Shown here: piece by piece, positions 31,446-41,692 of the stretch
Layout: every line of letters begins with the position of its first letter
Position numbering within the stretch: position 1 is the first letter of the stretch
Assembly: GCA_905221615.1 (NCBI GenBank)
Contig: CAJNDT010006012.1
Span: 248,001-312,000, forward strand
DNA length: 64,000 bases
Reading direction: 5' to 3'
DNA from: Symbiodinium sp. CCMP2592
Lineage: Eukaryota > Sar > Dinophyceae > Suessiales > Symbiodiniaceae
Notes under the pieces: generated by a model
What the model was told of the DNA's origin: nothing
What the model saw: only the letters and a program-made list of their open reading frames with translations
The model's database searches: none
Position numbers and translations under genes: made by a program

Positions 31446-31554
31446 AAAACCACGCAGAGCCCCAAAAAGGCCACGCCCAGCCATCGGCCGTCTTCCGGGC
31501 CGCCGAAGGCTGGGGGGGCCTGGCTTGATTTGCTTCTGGAGATTCAGAGCCTTT

Positions 31555-31670
31555 TACTTGGAGGCCCTTTTGACTTAGTAAGTAGGGTTAGTAAGGTAAG
31601 TTATGGGGATTATAATAGGGTTTCTAGGGGATACTAAGTAGACTTACTAAGTCAAAAGGGCCTCCAAGTA
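31555..31670. repeat. hpH-like fold-back element (block CCCTTTT)
   Basis: TACTTGGAGG, then CCCTTTT, then GACTTAGTAA on the left. On the right TTACTAAGTC, AAAAGGG and CCTCCAAGTA. It is a perfect stem of at least 27 bp. Third version of the variable block shared with hpA and hpH. TA at both ends. Confidence 0.95.
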
Positions 31671-31679
31671 GGGTTTCCG

Positions 31680-31880
31680 GGTTTAGGGTTTGGGGTGTAG
31701 GGGTTTAGGGTTTGCATGGGGTTTAGAGGTTAAGGGCTTAGGGGTTAAGGATTTGGGGTTTAAGGGTTTTGGGCTTGGTTTTTTTCTATGAGGTTTCTGA
31801 GTGTAGGGTTTGGGGTTTAGGGGTTACGGGTTTGGGGTTTGGCCGAGGGGTTAAGTTTGGGAATTCGGGTTTGCGGCCTG
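31680..31880. repeat. Degenerate TTTAGGG tract
   Basis: TTTAGGG, TTTGGGG and TTAAGGG words. Confidence 0.75.
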
Positions 31881-31931
31881 GGGCTTTCATACTTCGACCA
31901 CCCTCTTAAAAGAGTCGCCTTTAAGATAAAA

Positions 31932-32027
31932 AAGGGGCCGTAATACCCCTATACTATTTTGGGGGCTCCTTATTATGATTATAGCATGTTCTACCCCCAA
32001 ACCCTAGTCTAAGTGTTAAGGCCTCTA
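31932..32027. repeat. hpK fold-back element
   Basis: AAAGGGGCCGTAATACCCC-like left arm, TACTATTTTGGGGGCTCC interior, and AAGTGTTAAGGCCTCTATAT right arm. The arms are less well matched than at 44723. Confidence 0.7.
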
Positions 32028-32745
32028 TATATTCATCGCCTTGGTTCGGAGCAATTTGGCTGGTGAAGGCATCGTCTTTTGTCCGGTTTCGGCTTCAGCC
32101 TAGGTGCAGGGTCCACCCCTGAGGTGATGTCGGGTATGCTTAGATCGTCGTCAAGTGATATGGGTCTGCGACGGATGCTACGTGCACGGGCAATAGGGGT
32201 CTGTGGTTTAGGGGTTCAGAGTTTACGGCTTCAGGTTTCAGGAAGAATGCTGCGAATAGACCCCAAGGACGCACCGTTGTCTCTTCGTGAACGGCGACCC
32301 AATGTAGAGTGTATGGTCATGGCCTTCCGATAGTGACACAAGGGGAAGCAGTCGGATGTAGGCGTTCAAAAACTCTCGATCTTCCTCAGGGTTTCGGGTC
32401 TTAAGGGGTTTAGGGCTTAGGGGTTTAGGGTTTGGGGGTTAGGGTTTAGGGGTTAGGGTTTGGGGGTTGAGGGCTGAACTTTGGGCTAGAGTTTATCGTC
32501 GAGCGTTGAGGGTGCGATGCTTTTGCGGGGCAAACCTTCCATTCCCCTACCACCAGGCCAGACCCCGATCCAAAAACTCGAAAATCCGATGCCGCAGCTT
32601 ACCCTGAGACTTAAAAGCCCTAAAAAACCCCAAACCCTACAGCGTTAAAGCTTTGTAGATCCTACCTTCATGGCCTTCCGATGCTGCAGCTTGAGGCAAA
32701 GTTCGGCGGTGGCGTGCCAACCCCTCGCAAGGACCCGCGTGACAT
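32028..32745. other. Intergenic, short frames and TTTAGGG words
   Basis: An 84-aa frame at 32079-32333 includes a GGTTTAGGGGTTCAG segment and is not supported as a gene. A TTTAGGG tract lies at 32400-32475. Confidence 0.4.
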
Positions 32746-32896
32746 CCCAGAGACTCCAATATCCTTTAATTAAGGAATATACCTTAAAGTATATTAGGGA
32801 TCCTACTATAATTTAAGGAGTATACCTTAAAATTATGGTCGGGGTCCTACTCTAACTTAAGGGATGTTCCCTAATTATGGGATATTGGCGTCTCTG
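32746..32896. repeat. hpC fold-back element, extended copy
   Basis: Begins CCCAGAGACTCCAATATCC and ends GGATATTGGCG TCTCTG-like. It is about 35 bp longer than the other copies because the inner part (GGGATCCTACTATAATTTAA, then GGAGTATACCTT) is partly duplicated. Confidence 0.9.
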
Positions 32897-33527
32897 ACAT
32901 GTCGGGATCTTGGGATGCTCGGGGAAGCCCTCGACTTCTGAATCCTACAGACAGAGAGAGGCTCAGCGACTGAACAACAGGCTAAGTAGGATATAGTATA
33001 CTATACTAGTATAGTACAGGATAGTATAGTATAGTATAGTACTGCATGTTTTTTTGTGCAATATTGGTTTTTGCTCCGTCCTGCGCAGTTCTTTTTCCCA
33101 AGCACGGCTGGGGTTGAGGGATGCAGAACCTGTTTTGTCTGCGCTGCATGGGCGCATCTGGCATATCAGGCTAAACCCTGGAAACTAAGGCATAACCCCA
33201 CACCAAGAATCCCCGAGAATGCTTCGCAACTGCCCATCACTTACCACAGCCGCGGCTGCTGCAGGCAAGAATGTCCGACGCAAACAAATCCGGTTTCATC
33301 CTCAACCCAGTACTTCAAATCATTTCAATCCAAAGCCCTATGCTCCGAATCATCCGTTGTTGCTGTAAGTACGTGCTATCATGTGACCAGGAGTCACTGT
33401 TGCTGCTACTGCTACCAAAAATGCCCATCATGCCTTATGACTCGCCAGACGAGAAGAACATGATGATTGCACCTGCAATTGCAAGCGGGGGACCATTGCC
33501 AAGATGATGAAAACAAAAGCACAGATG
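32897..33527. other. No supported gene; TATAGTAC microsatellite
   Basis: A short TATAGTATAG/TAGTAC repeat at about 32990-33045. Overlapping 135- and 78-aa frames at 33056-33507 have no recognisable domain. Confidence 0.35.
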
Positions 33528-33628
33528 TGGGTGGTTGTGAAAATTGCGGTCCCTTTTTGGGTCCCTTACAAAGTACGGCACCTAATATTTAGGGTACCCC
33601 AAAAGGGGCCATAATTTTGACAACCACC
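33528..33628. repeat. hpB fold-back element
   Basis: TGGGTGGTTGTGAAAATTGC on the left and ATAATTTTGACAACCACC on the right. The interior is AAAGTACGGCACCTAATATT. Confidence 0.9.
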
Positions 33629-34479
33629 AATGTCGAAAGCCCCAGTATCTCCCCTACTGCGGGCTTGTTTTCCGACACATTTACCTTCTCATCGCAGCAG
33701 AGTGTTGCATATGTTTTCGGCCTAGCAGGCTATAATTATAGCCAAGAAACAGCAATTTCCACAAAAGATGGGCAGACAGAAGGGTGCTGCAGTACCACTT
33801 AGAGATTGGTGGTTTGTGTTTTCACGCGATCTAGGAGCCTCAATGAACTAGAACCAGGTTCCTTAAAAACGGGTTCCTCTTAAGGGTATCTATACGGGTT
33901 ACTCTAAGGGTTAGTATATGGATTTTGATAACATAACTAATATCGGGTGTGGGAGTAGCACATATTGCATGGGGACTAGAAGGGACATGATTCTGATTTT
34001 TTGCGACCTACTAGTGGCTGTACACGGAAGGTCCGGCGAATCCCTTGAAATCCTGAGCCCTAAACCTTAAACCCTAAACCCTAAACCCAAAATTGTCAGC
34101 CTTAAACCCTAAACCCTAACCCTCCCTTTCCCAAAAACCAACACCTTAAGCCCTGGAAGCCTAAATCATAAGATGCAGGGCCCGGCGGGGAGAGACACGC
34201 CCAGCCCCAACCCCAGCTTGCAGGAAGCTGCCGTTCTGGGGGCTTGAAGAATCAGAACCGGGTGTTGGGTATACTAGGGGTTGAGGGTTTAGGGTTTGGG
34301 GTTTGTTATACTGTGACTGGCTTTAGGCAAAGAACGCAACAAGGCAGCTAGGCCAACAGCATCATATACATCTGCATGTGGTGCCGAAGTGCATGTCCTT
34401 CTGCACCTACTTGTCAATTATTATGCTATTCAACAACATTCTGCGAGGTTGTACCTGTGTACAATAATGATGCCCAGTG
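33629..34479. other. Intergenic, telomere-like words, no gene
   Basis: CCCTAAA tract at 34060-34125; TTCCTTAAAAACGGGTTCC-type hpT-like words near 33860. Confidence 0.5.
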
Positions 34480-34800
34480 CATGCTTGGTGTGTGTGTGTG
34501 TGGTCTAAAGATAGCAGCCTGTGTGTGGGTGTGCGCGTCGTGAAGTGTTTGGGTGTGTCTGATGTTCACGTGTCGCTGTGCGCGAATGTACATTCATATG
34601 CACATGCCTGTGTGGGCCGTATATGTTGGTATGTAAGAAGGAGTCCATCCGCACATAGATACGTATGTATGTGTATGTGCGAAACCTACATACTGACACG
34701 TACATGCACATGCGTATACATATTGCACCTATCCAAAAATATATGTATGTACACACATATAAATACAGATGTGTGTGTATGCACATCATTACAACCGTGC
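34480..34800. repeat. GT/ACAT-rich microsatellite region
   Basis: (GT)n followed by ATGTATGTGT and ACATACA words. The Cys/Val/Tyr/His-rich frames on both strands are artefacts of it. Confidence 0.85.
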
Positions 34801-34878
34801 TATGTAATGTCCAATGCATAAGAACTGCGACAGCAAAGATACCGATGCAGGGCATTATACAAGAAGGGTTTCAGGGTT

Positions 34879-34986
34879 TAAAGTAAAAGCCAGAAAGTTG
34901 GAATATGATTATCCCAAACCCTTTATGGTAAATTATAAGGTATCCTACCCTGAAACCATATTCCAACTTTCTGGAGTTCCCTTTAG
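34879..34986. repeat. hpD fold-back element
   Basis: CCAGAAAGTTGGAATATG on the left against CATATTCCAACTTTCTGG on the right (perfect). The interior CCCTTTATGGTAAATTATAA is identical to the copy at 46009. Confidence 0.95.
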
Positions 34987-35014
34987 GGCCAAGTAGAGGT
35001 CATTGGAGGTCACT

Positions 35015-35144
35015 TCAAAGGGGAAAAGGAGGGACCCTTAAGGGGGACCCCCACCCTATAATGGGCTATATAGTGGGTATATAATAGCTATATTAAGGGT
35101 ATATACCTAGGGGTCCTTATTAAGGGTCCCTCCTTTTACCCTTA
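35015..35144. repeat. hpF fold-back element
   Basis: TCAAAGGGGAAAAGGAGGG on the left and CCCTCCTTTTACCCTTAG on the right. The interior is TATAATGGGCTATATAGTGG with GGGTATATACCTAGGGGTCC. Only about 30 bp separates it from the preceding hpD element. Confidence 0.95.
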
Positions 35145-35224
35145 GCTTACTGCGGAGGGTTTGTATGAGGACAAACGAAGAACAGGTGTACTGAGTTTAG
35201 AAGGTTCGTTACTGGCACCTGCAA

Positions 35225-35340
35225 CCCTAAACCTCCAACCCCTGAACCCCAAACCACAAATCCCAAAGCCTAAACCCAAGCCCTAAACCCAGAACCCTAA
35301 ACCCTAAACCTCTAAACCCCTAACCCCTAAACCCCCAGAG
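35225..35340. repeat. Telomere-like CCCTAAA tract
   Basis: CCCTAAA, CCCCTAAA and CCCCAAA words. Confidence 0.85.
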
Positions 35341-35424
35341 CCGCCCCGCGCTCCCGATCTTGAGGCGATGACAAGATGTACGTGGGAGCCGCGGCCTCAT
35401 CGGGGCGCTTTGAGGGTCGGAGCT

Positions 35425-35590
35425 GAGGTTCAGGGTTTAGGGCTATGGCTATTGAGGGTTTAGGGCTTAGGGTTTAGGCTTTAGGCTTTAGGAGTTTAGG
35501 GGTTAGGGTTTAGGCTTTAGGGTTTTGGGCTTAGGGTGTAGGCTTTAGGGTTTAGGGCTTAGGGTTTTAGGGTTTGGGTGTTGGGTTTCG
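35425..35590. repeat. Telomere-like TTTAGGG tract
   Basis: TTTAGGG with TTTAGGCTTTAGGG and CTTAGGG variants. Confidence 0.9.
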
Positions 35591-35634
35591 GGTCAAGGGT
35601 TTGGGGGTTTTAGAGTGTGTGATAAGCTGATAAA

Positions 35635-35815
35635 GACATGACAGGACGCAAAATGCAACACGCAACGTAGTACGGTAGTGACCGTCATGGAAAATGAGCC
35701 ATTGGCTGTCCGACTTGCATGTGAGATCCGGCAGGAGCAGCCAGAGTCTCTGAAAGGTCACAGATTGTCGTCCTTGCTTGAAATGGTTCCTGGCTGTTAC
35801 GATGGGTTCTGGCAC
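35635..35815 (-). CDS. Exon-like fragment, unknown product
   Basis: Minus-strand frame starting MPEPIVTARNHFKQGRQSV and continuing through LWLLLPDLTCKSDSQW and LIFHDGHYRTTLRVAF before entering TTTAGGG repeats. Composition is plausible for an exon, but there is no recognised family, no splice sites and an overlapping open frame. Confidence 0.2.
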
Positions 35816-35964
35816 TAACTCCGAGAAGACTGGGAAGTGGGACCCACCACCAAAGCCTCAAAGGGAAGCCGAGAACCTTAAGGAGTGCACCCAACCTGCA
35901 CATTGCCGAAACTAGAAATCCCCACACCAAAGCTCGGGTTTGGGTTGAGAGCAAGAATTACGCG

Positions 35965-36240
35965 GTGGCCGGTCAGACCCCCGCCCCCCAGGCAATTTTC
36001 GGGGTTTAGCTGGCCAGACCCCCGCCCCCACGCGCGCGCGCGCGCCAGACCCCTATACCACCAACTGTTTCAGGCAATTTTTGGGTTTTAGCTGGCCAGA
36101 CCCCCGCCACCCCTGCGCGCGCGTTCCCCCGCGCCAGACCCCTATGCCACTAACTGTTTAAGCAATTTTCAGTGTTTAGCTGGCCAGACCATGGACTCAA
36201 ACTTGTTTAAGGCAATTTTCGGGGTATAGCTGGCCGGTCA
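35965..36240. repeat. Tandem repeat, approx. 50-90-bp unit, 4-5 copies, with CG microsatellite
   Basis: TTTAGCTGGCCAGACC recurs at about 36006, 36088, 36176 and (as TATAGCTGGCC) 36226. Each unit also carries GCAATTTTCGGGG-like sequence and two carry (CG)n runs. Unit length shrinks toward the right. Confidence 0.85.
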
Positions 36241-36336
36241 ATAATCTATAAGGCATAATAACTGTAGCAGCATAAAGTGAAATTAACTAAGAAGGTTATA
36301 TAATACATCAGCAAACACACCACATTTATTTTAGGG

Positions 36337-36449
36337 CCCAGAGACTCCAAAACCCCTTCATGAATTAAGGAATATACTTCAAATCATATTAGGGATCCTA
36401 TTATAATTAAAGGTATATTCCTTAATTAAGGGGTTTTGGAGGCTCTGGG
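36337..36449. repeat. hpC fold-back element
   Basis: CCCAGAGACTCCAAAACCCC on the left and GGGGTTTTGGAGGCTCTGGG on the right, one mismatch. The AAAACCCC block, in place of TATCCC in other copies, is present in both arms. Confidence 0.95.
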
Positions 36450-36541
36450 GGTTTACTTTGACATTGGGCTCCAGGGCTCTGACTCTGAGTGGGGATTTAA
36501 GGCTACATAGGGTTTAAGGGTATAGGATCATGAAATCATGT

Positions 36542-36662
36542 AAGTCTAGGATGCCCAGTGGTACCCTTATTCCCTTTTTGTAGTCCTAGGTTCCTTCTAA
36601 AGTTACCCAATACAAAAAAAAACAGGCCTTTTTGTTCTTAGGTTACTGGGTATCCTAGACTT
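36542..36662. repeat. hpG fold-back element
   Basis: AAGTCTAGGATGCCCAGT on the left and ACTGGGTATCCTAGACTT on the right. The outermost AAGT is copy-specific and mirrored. Confidence 0.95.
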
Positions 36663-36775
36663 GTGAATGAAAGTCAACTATGAATAGTACTATAGTACTC
36701 ATTTGAGAGAATGAAAGTAAAACTCTGTGTTTTCGTGTTGTTATGGGACTCAAAGGGTGGGTGGGTGGTATTTCA

Positions 36776-36965
36776 ACACCCTAAACCCTAAACCCTGAAC
36801 GCAGAACCCCAAACCCTGAACCCCTACACCCCAATCCCTAAACCTTGAACCCTAAACCCTGAGCCCTAAACCCTGAACCCTACACCCCAAACCCTAAACC
36901 CAGAACCCTAAACCCTTAACCCCTACACCCCAAACCCTAAACCTGAACCCTAAGCCTTAAAGCCG
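36776..36965. repeat. Telomere-like CCCTAAA tract
   Basis: CCCTAAA, CCCTGAA and CCCTACA words. Confidence 0.9.
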
Positions 36966-37054
36966 GAGCAAAGAAGATCCCTGCAGGATCGCGTGAAGCT
37001 CAAAGGGCCGCCAGTTCGCTTTGGCGAGGCCTGGCTTTTGGCTTTGGGGTTTTG

Positions 37055-37145
37055 AGCGGTTTAGGGTTTAGGATTTAGGGCCATTGAGGGTTTAGGGTTT
37101 TAGGATTTAGGGTTTAGGGTTTAGGGTCCCTAAACCCTAAACGGT
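37055..37145. repeat. TTTAGGG tract switching to CCCTAAA
   Basis: TTTAGGG units end in GGGTTTAGGGTCCCTAAACC, a head-to-head junction of the two orientations. Confidence 0.85.
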
Positions 37146-37310
37146 TCCCTTAGGCAGCCTGGGTAAAAGGGATCCTAAACGGAGGCCTAGTGTAGAGGAC
37201 TACCCCTACACATGGGTTCCTCGATATGCATACGAATGACTATACTATACCCCAGTAGCATGTTCTGACTGGCCTGACCCTGAAAAGCCGCATTGCGCAG
37301 AAGAAGCGCG

Positions 37311-37601
37311 TCAAAGTGACTTCTGCTGATGTCCGGGGCTGAGGCAATTGGAGGTAAACTCGGTGCTCGGGATATCAGCTGGGTCCCATCCTGCAAAGGC
37401 TTCGCGCCTCGCTTCTTCTCTGGACCTCCTTCTGGCACTTTCATGGTGCGCGTGGGTACCCGCCGGCTGCCAAAGTTCTTCTCCAAGAGTGGGCCACGCT
37501 GCAGCCGGAGGCGGGTCCCACTGGAGGTCGTCGTGCACCAAGCGGATCGGCTCGCCACAGAGTGCGGTTGTCCAGCTTTGCAACAACTGCAGTGCCTCCA
37601 T
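37311..37601 (-). CDS. Exon-like fragment, unknown product
   Basis: Minus-strand frame of 96 aa starting MEALQLLQSWTTALCGEP, then IRLVHDDLQWDPPPAAAWP and an Arg/Glu-rich ESARRRSREEARREAF segment. It is free of telomere-like words and GC-rich compared with its flanks. The plus strand is also open over the same interval. No domain is recognised. Confidence 0.3.
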   Translation of the reverse strand: MEALQLLQSWTTALCGEPIRLVHDDLQWDPPPAAAWPTLGEELWQPAGTHAHHESARRRSREEARREAFAGWDPADIPSTEFTSNCLSPGHQQKSL

Positions 37602-37639
37602 GGCTATCGGAGTTGATCCCCGACTAGTGTGGGCATGAG

Positions 37640-38556
37640 CTGTTTTGTAGGGTTGGGGGTGCTTGAATAGGGCTACTTCAAGGGCTTTGGGCTTTGGGTT
37701 TTGCGGTTAGGCTTCCTTTAATGGTTCTTTAAGGGTTCCTTCAAGGGTTCTAGACGGGTAGCTGTGAGGGCTTTGAGGGTCTCAGGGATTATTAGTTTAG
37801 GGTTTAGGGTTAGGCTTGCTCGAAAAGGACTACTCTAAGGGCTTTGGGCTTAAAGGTTTGCAAGGTTCCAGGGTTTAGGATTGGGGTTATCGGATTTAGG
37901 GTATTTGAGGTTTAGGGTTTAGGGCTCAGATTTAGGGTCTAGTGCTTTGGTGAGCGATTGCAGGGGCTTGGCCTGTCTATGTTTCGTGTGTACACCGTCG
38001 TCTGGTTTTTAACATCTAGGGTTTGGTGTTATGTACTTGGTGGACATGTCGGATGAGGGTCAGCGGAGACAGTATCAAGAAGCATCTCCATAAGAAGCGT
38101 TCAAGTTGCTATGCAGGTAGCGCTATTTTAAAATACATACTGTCTGTATTGAGAGCCACAGTCACCACACCAATTACGGTAACGAGGGTCACGCAACTCG
38201 AGGTTAGGTCTGCAATTTTTCAACGACTGGCCTGGGTTATGGGAATGGAAACTTGGGGGGGGGGGGGCCACCCGTAGTGTCTGGATGTAGAACTCGGAGG
38301 TACGATGCCGCGCACTCGACCTCTTGGATATTTAACTGTTTCTTCGCAGGGAGATGAGGCAGCAGTCAGGCGCAAGACTGTCGGAGCTGCTTTGTAAAAA
38401 CCGCTAACCGTATGTGAAGAAGACACCTAAAGCCTACGTTATTTCCAAACTCTGGTATCTCATGCTGAGCCTTTTCGTCGGTGAGGAATCTGGTGTTCTG
38501 GAAGCGCTGCTTCCAGCACCCCTGTCAGTCTGCCCTACTTGTATATTCACTTCTAC
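37640..38556. other. Intergenic; hpT-like and TTTAGGG words; G13 run
   Basis: TTCCTTTAATGGTTCTTTAA-type units near 37710, TTTAGGG words near 37790-37940, and a run of 13 G at 38255-38267. No gene is supported. Confidence 0.45.
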
Positions 38557-38669
38557 TACTTGGAGGTTCATGGGTAGGTATAAGTAGGTTTTAAGTAGGG
38601 CAGCTATACTTATGACCCATATTGGGAGGCTTATAAGCCCATTTATAACTACCCATGAACCTCCAAGTA
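38557..38669. repeat. hpH fold-back element (block TTCATGG)
   Basis: TACTTGGAGGTTCATGGGTA on the left and TACCCATGAACCTCCAAGTA on the right. It is immediately followed, with no spacer, by a truncated hpI. Confidence 0.95.
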
Positions 38670-38741
38670 CTGTAATCCTGCATTACCTTAAGGACCCTAA
38701 ACTATGGAAATTATGGTATATTCCTCATTGTGGGAAACTCC
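38668..38741. repeat. hpI truncated element
   Basis: TACTGTAATCCTGCATTACC followed by TTAAGGACCCTAAACTATGG as at 13067. The right arm is missing. Confidence 0.85.
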
Positions 38742-38859
38742 AAATCTTGCCTACTATTGCAGCCCCCCGGGCCTGCATGCGTGTTTTCAGCCATTTCCAC
38801 TCAACCCCTTGAGCTGGTCGGCAAAAACTGCCACGGCGAGAGGGTTTACGGCCTTTAGG

Positions 38860-39060
38860 GTTTGGCCTTTAGGGTTTAGGGTTCCAAAATCAGGTTCTAT
38901 GAGGCTTCAATGAGGGTTGAGGCTTCCTTCAAAATGTTCCTCAAGCTTCTGCAAGTGTTTAGGTTTGGCCTTCAGGGCTCTAGGGGTTTAGGGTGCAGGG
39001 TTTAGGGATTCATTTAAGGCTTAACAGTTGGGTTTAAGGGTTCAGGATTTGTGCTTGGAA
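38860..39060. repeat. Degenerate TTTAGGG words
   Basis: Short TTTAGGG and TTCAGGG words; no gene. Confidence 0.7.
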
Positions 39061-39450
39061 GTTTGATAGCTGGGGGTGTTAGGGTTCAGGACGGCCTGAG
39101 GAGGTCATTCAACTCAACCACAGAACCATTCAGAAGCGTACAGTGCAGATCAGTGCAGTCTTACGCTGTCTGCACCCTTCGCAGCTATACTCAAAGCCCG
39201 AAAGCGTTGTTTTGCACATCCAACTCAGCCCCTTTTTGTGCTATCCGGTCCACGGTGGGTCTTCACTTCGGGCTGTGGGCCAGCGGATCCCTTCTAGATC
39301 GCCTTAAGGAACCTTATAGATCCCTTTTCGGCCCCTTGAAGGAGCCCCTAAGGATCCGTCGACGCCATGTCCTCTACATTGGTGCACGTCAGCGATGATG
39401 CCATGCGGACAATCCAGAGTCTCCAGGCCGGAGATCTGGGAGTTCAAAGG

Positions 39451-39572
39451 CTTAACTAGGATGCCCAGTAGTACCCTTATTCCTTTTTTGTAGTCCTAGG
39501 TTCCTTATAAAGTTACCCAATACCAAAAAGAGAGGCCTTTTTATTCTCAGGTTACTGGGTATCCTAGTTAAG
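39451..39572. repeat. hpG fold-back element
   Basis: CTTAACTAGGATGCCCAG on the left and CTGGGTATCCTAGTTAAG on the right. The outermost CTTAA is copy-specific and mirrored. Confidence 0.95.
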
Positions 39573-39602
39573 GTTTAATATAGGGTTTAGGGTTTACGGT
39601 TT

Positions 39603-39700
39603 AATATAGGGGCCTTAATGACCTGTACTAGTTTGAGGGGTTCCTTGCTATAATAATTCTAGTATAATCTGTAATGTACCCCAAAACTCTGTTTTAAGTA
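39603..39700. repeat. hpK fold-back element, diverged
   Basis: AATATAGGGGCCTTAATGAC, GGGGTTCCTTGCTATAATAA, then CCCCAAAACTCTGTTTTAAG. The right terminus merges into the next element. Confidence 0.7.
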
Positions 39701-39822
39701 AAGGGGGGGTAGATAACTTACTAATCCCTAGTTCTCTCCAGTGCTCCCTAAGGTTCCCTTAAGGTTTGTAAGGATCCCTTGTACCCTCCCCCCTTGAACC
39801 ACAATCCTTTAAGGACCCTATA
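39697..39822. repeat. hpQ element, left arm reduced
   Basis: AGTGCTCCCTAAGGTTCCC, ACCCTCCCCCCTTGAACCAC and CCTTTAAGGACCCTATAA match 43757-43912. The left arm is only AAAGGGGGGGTAG. Confidence 0.8.
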
Positions 39823-41083
39823 ATCACAGGGGTATAAGAACAGCACAGGCCCCAGGGAAGGTTTCACAAAGACGTTTCTGCTCTAAGCTAGACCCCTTCA
39901 CTGCAGACAGTCGGAAGCCTGTAACCGTCAGGGTTTAGGGTTTAGGGTGTGGTTTGAAAGATTTGGAAGGCATGGGCACCGGCGTCATCGGAACCACCCA
40001 TCGAAGTCTACGTCAGTCTAATCTTACCCTCTGTGTCTACAGCTTACGCAGCCCAAAGGGTTCAGGGTTCCCTTAAAAGGGTTATGACACGGCTACATCT
40101 TAAACTGTAGAGGGATCGTGTGACGTAGTTTAGAGTACATCCTTCAGTTGAGGTCCTTATCAACCAGTGCACATCCTAGCAAACCCTCTAGAAACGCCTG
40201 AAACCCAACGCCCTATACCCTAAACCCCAAATCTAGCCAATGGACGCCACAGGCCAAGTTGCGGCGAGCCTCACAGCAGGCGCGGGCTTTGCCTCCTTGC
40301 GCTTATGCATTCAAAACGAGCTTATGACTGAATGATTAGGATAGGGTTCCTTAAGAGTTCTGTTAAGGGTTCTGGTACTATAAGGGCTTCAGGGTTTCCG
40401 GGATTGAGGGTTTAGGGCTTAAGGCTTAGTTTCGGCTTTAGAATTTGGTTCTAGGGCTTGTGCAAAGGACCTGACTTTGCAAGGGGTGGTATGAGGGCCA
40501 TAATGCGGTCATGTATAGTGTTGACGTAAGCTGCTCCACCAAAACAAACCCGAGCCCACAGAGCGACAACCGGAGGCCTCAACTCTGAAGTCTAAAACTG
40601 CTATGCCCCAAAAGACCTACCTTTTTGAGGAACTATATATGGAAACCATAGCAAGGAACCCGAAAAAGGTAGGCCTTTTCGTCTACCGGTGTTCTATCGC
40701 CAAGGTTTCTTTACTTAAACACCGGCCTCTGAAAGGCCCCACAAGCGGTTTTAACATTTCAGGGCCTCTAGATTATGCCCCAGCATCCCAAACCACTAAG
40801 CCCCCCTGAGCCCGAAATCCCAGTCCTAAACCCGAAACCTGAATCCGAAAGCCCCAAACCCTAGGCCTCATCCTCAAGCGGCCAGTCAAACCACGACTCA
40901 TCGGAAGGAAGAAGAGCACGCAATCATGAATTCACGCAAGAGCTGTAAAAGACTCACCTAAAAAACACCTTAACCCCTTAATGTAAGCGGAAATCTCTAC
41001 CTTTGCCCCGAAACCATCCAACCACCCTAAACTGCCCTGAAACCAGAAGCCTCAGCCTATCCCAAAAGCTATAAGACTCTGCA
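39823..41083. other. Long stretch without a supported gene
   Basis: Mixed sequence with sparse TTTAGGG/CCCTAAA words. A 68-aa frame at 40603-40809 has no recognisable domain. AAAAAGGTAGGCCTTTTCG near 40670 forms part of a weak local palindrome with CCAAAAGACCTACCTTTTTG near 40607. Confidence 0.4.
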
Positions 41084-41182
41084 CTTAGGGGTACTTAGAA
41101 ATAATTTTTAATTGTCGGTTATTATAATCCCTAAGAAACAGCTAAAATTATAATTTTTGCTAGGGTTCTAAGTTCAGTATAG
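41084..41182 (+). repeat. hpO dispersed repeat
   Basis: Nearly identical to 25115-25214: CTTAGGGGTACTTAGAAATA, TTATTATAATCCCTAAG, AAACAGCTAAAATTA and AAGTTCAGTATAG. Confidence 0.85.
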
Positions 41183-41317
41183 TGCATCCCTTCAAAGAAA
41201 CCTATTAGAGTGTTGAAGGCCCCTATAATACAAACACGTAGGGCCCTACACCCCAAAAGCCCTTCCTGAAATTTCGCCCAAAGCCCCCGAAACTCTAAAC
41301 CCCAGGCCAAAACAAGC

Positions 41318-41617
41318 CCGAAGCGATTGTACAGCTTAGGTGCCAAGTCTGTGTGGCTGGACGTGTACCGCGGCCTGGAGCCAGTATCGAAGCTGCTGAC
41401 GAAACAGCTGCCAGTGTTTGTCAACCTGAATGAAGCCAGGTACAGGGACAGTGTGTACGGCTACGAGCAGTATTCCAAATTTGTGGAATACATCGAGAAG
41501 GCAGGGAACTGGGGCGATCACGTTAGCCTCCGAACAAAACCCGACTGGACTTCCAATGTTCAGCAGGAGGCTGCCGTGTCTCCTTCGATCCGGTACTTTG
41601 TGGTGCCTTCTGCCTAA
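41318..41617 (+). CDS. Exon-like fragment, possible OTU-type protease piece
   Basis: An open frame with no clear ATG, ending at 41615-41617. The protein contains SVWLDVYRGLEPVSKLL, VYGYEQYSKFVEYIEK and AGNWGDHVSLR. The last two resemble the middle of OTU cysteine proteases (Y..Y...M...G.WG...L), though the catalytic Asp/Cys segment that should precede them is not in this frame and a clear terminal HY motif is absent. If OTU-like, it is a lone internal exon or relic. It is distinct in sequence from the OTU domain in the retrotransposon at 55.8 kb. Third positions are G/C-rich as in the TraB gene. An alternative is an unrelated helical protein. Confidence 0.4.
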   Translation, partial: PKRLYSLGAKSVWLDVYRGLEPVSKLLTKQLPVFVNLNEARYRDSVYGYEQYSKFVEYIEKAGNWGDHVSLRTKPDWTSNVQQEAAVSPSIRYFVVPSA

Positions 41618-41692
41618 GCCGTCGGCAGAAGGGTTCCCTGGTGCATCGGAGGCAAGGCCTAGACAATCCAACGCCATGGAACGACCCGTATT

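Noticed and set aside
34477-34886. Cys/Val/His-rich protein of about 115 aa on both strands
   Set aside because: Translation of the GT and ACAT microsatellite.
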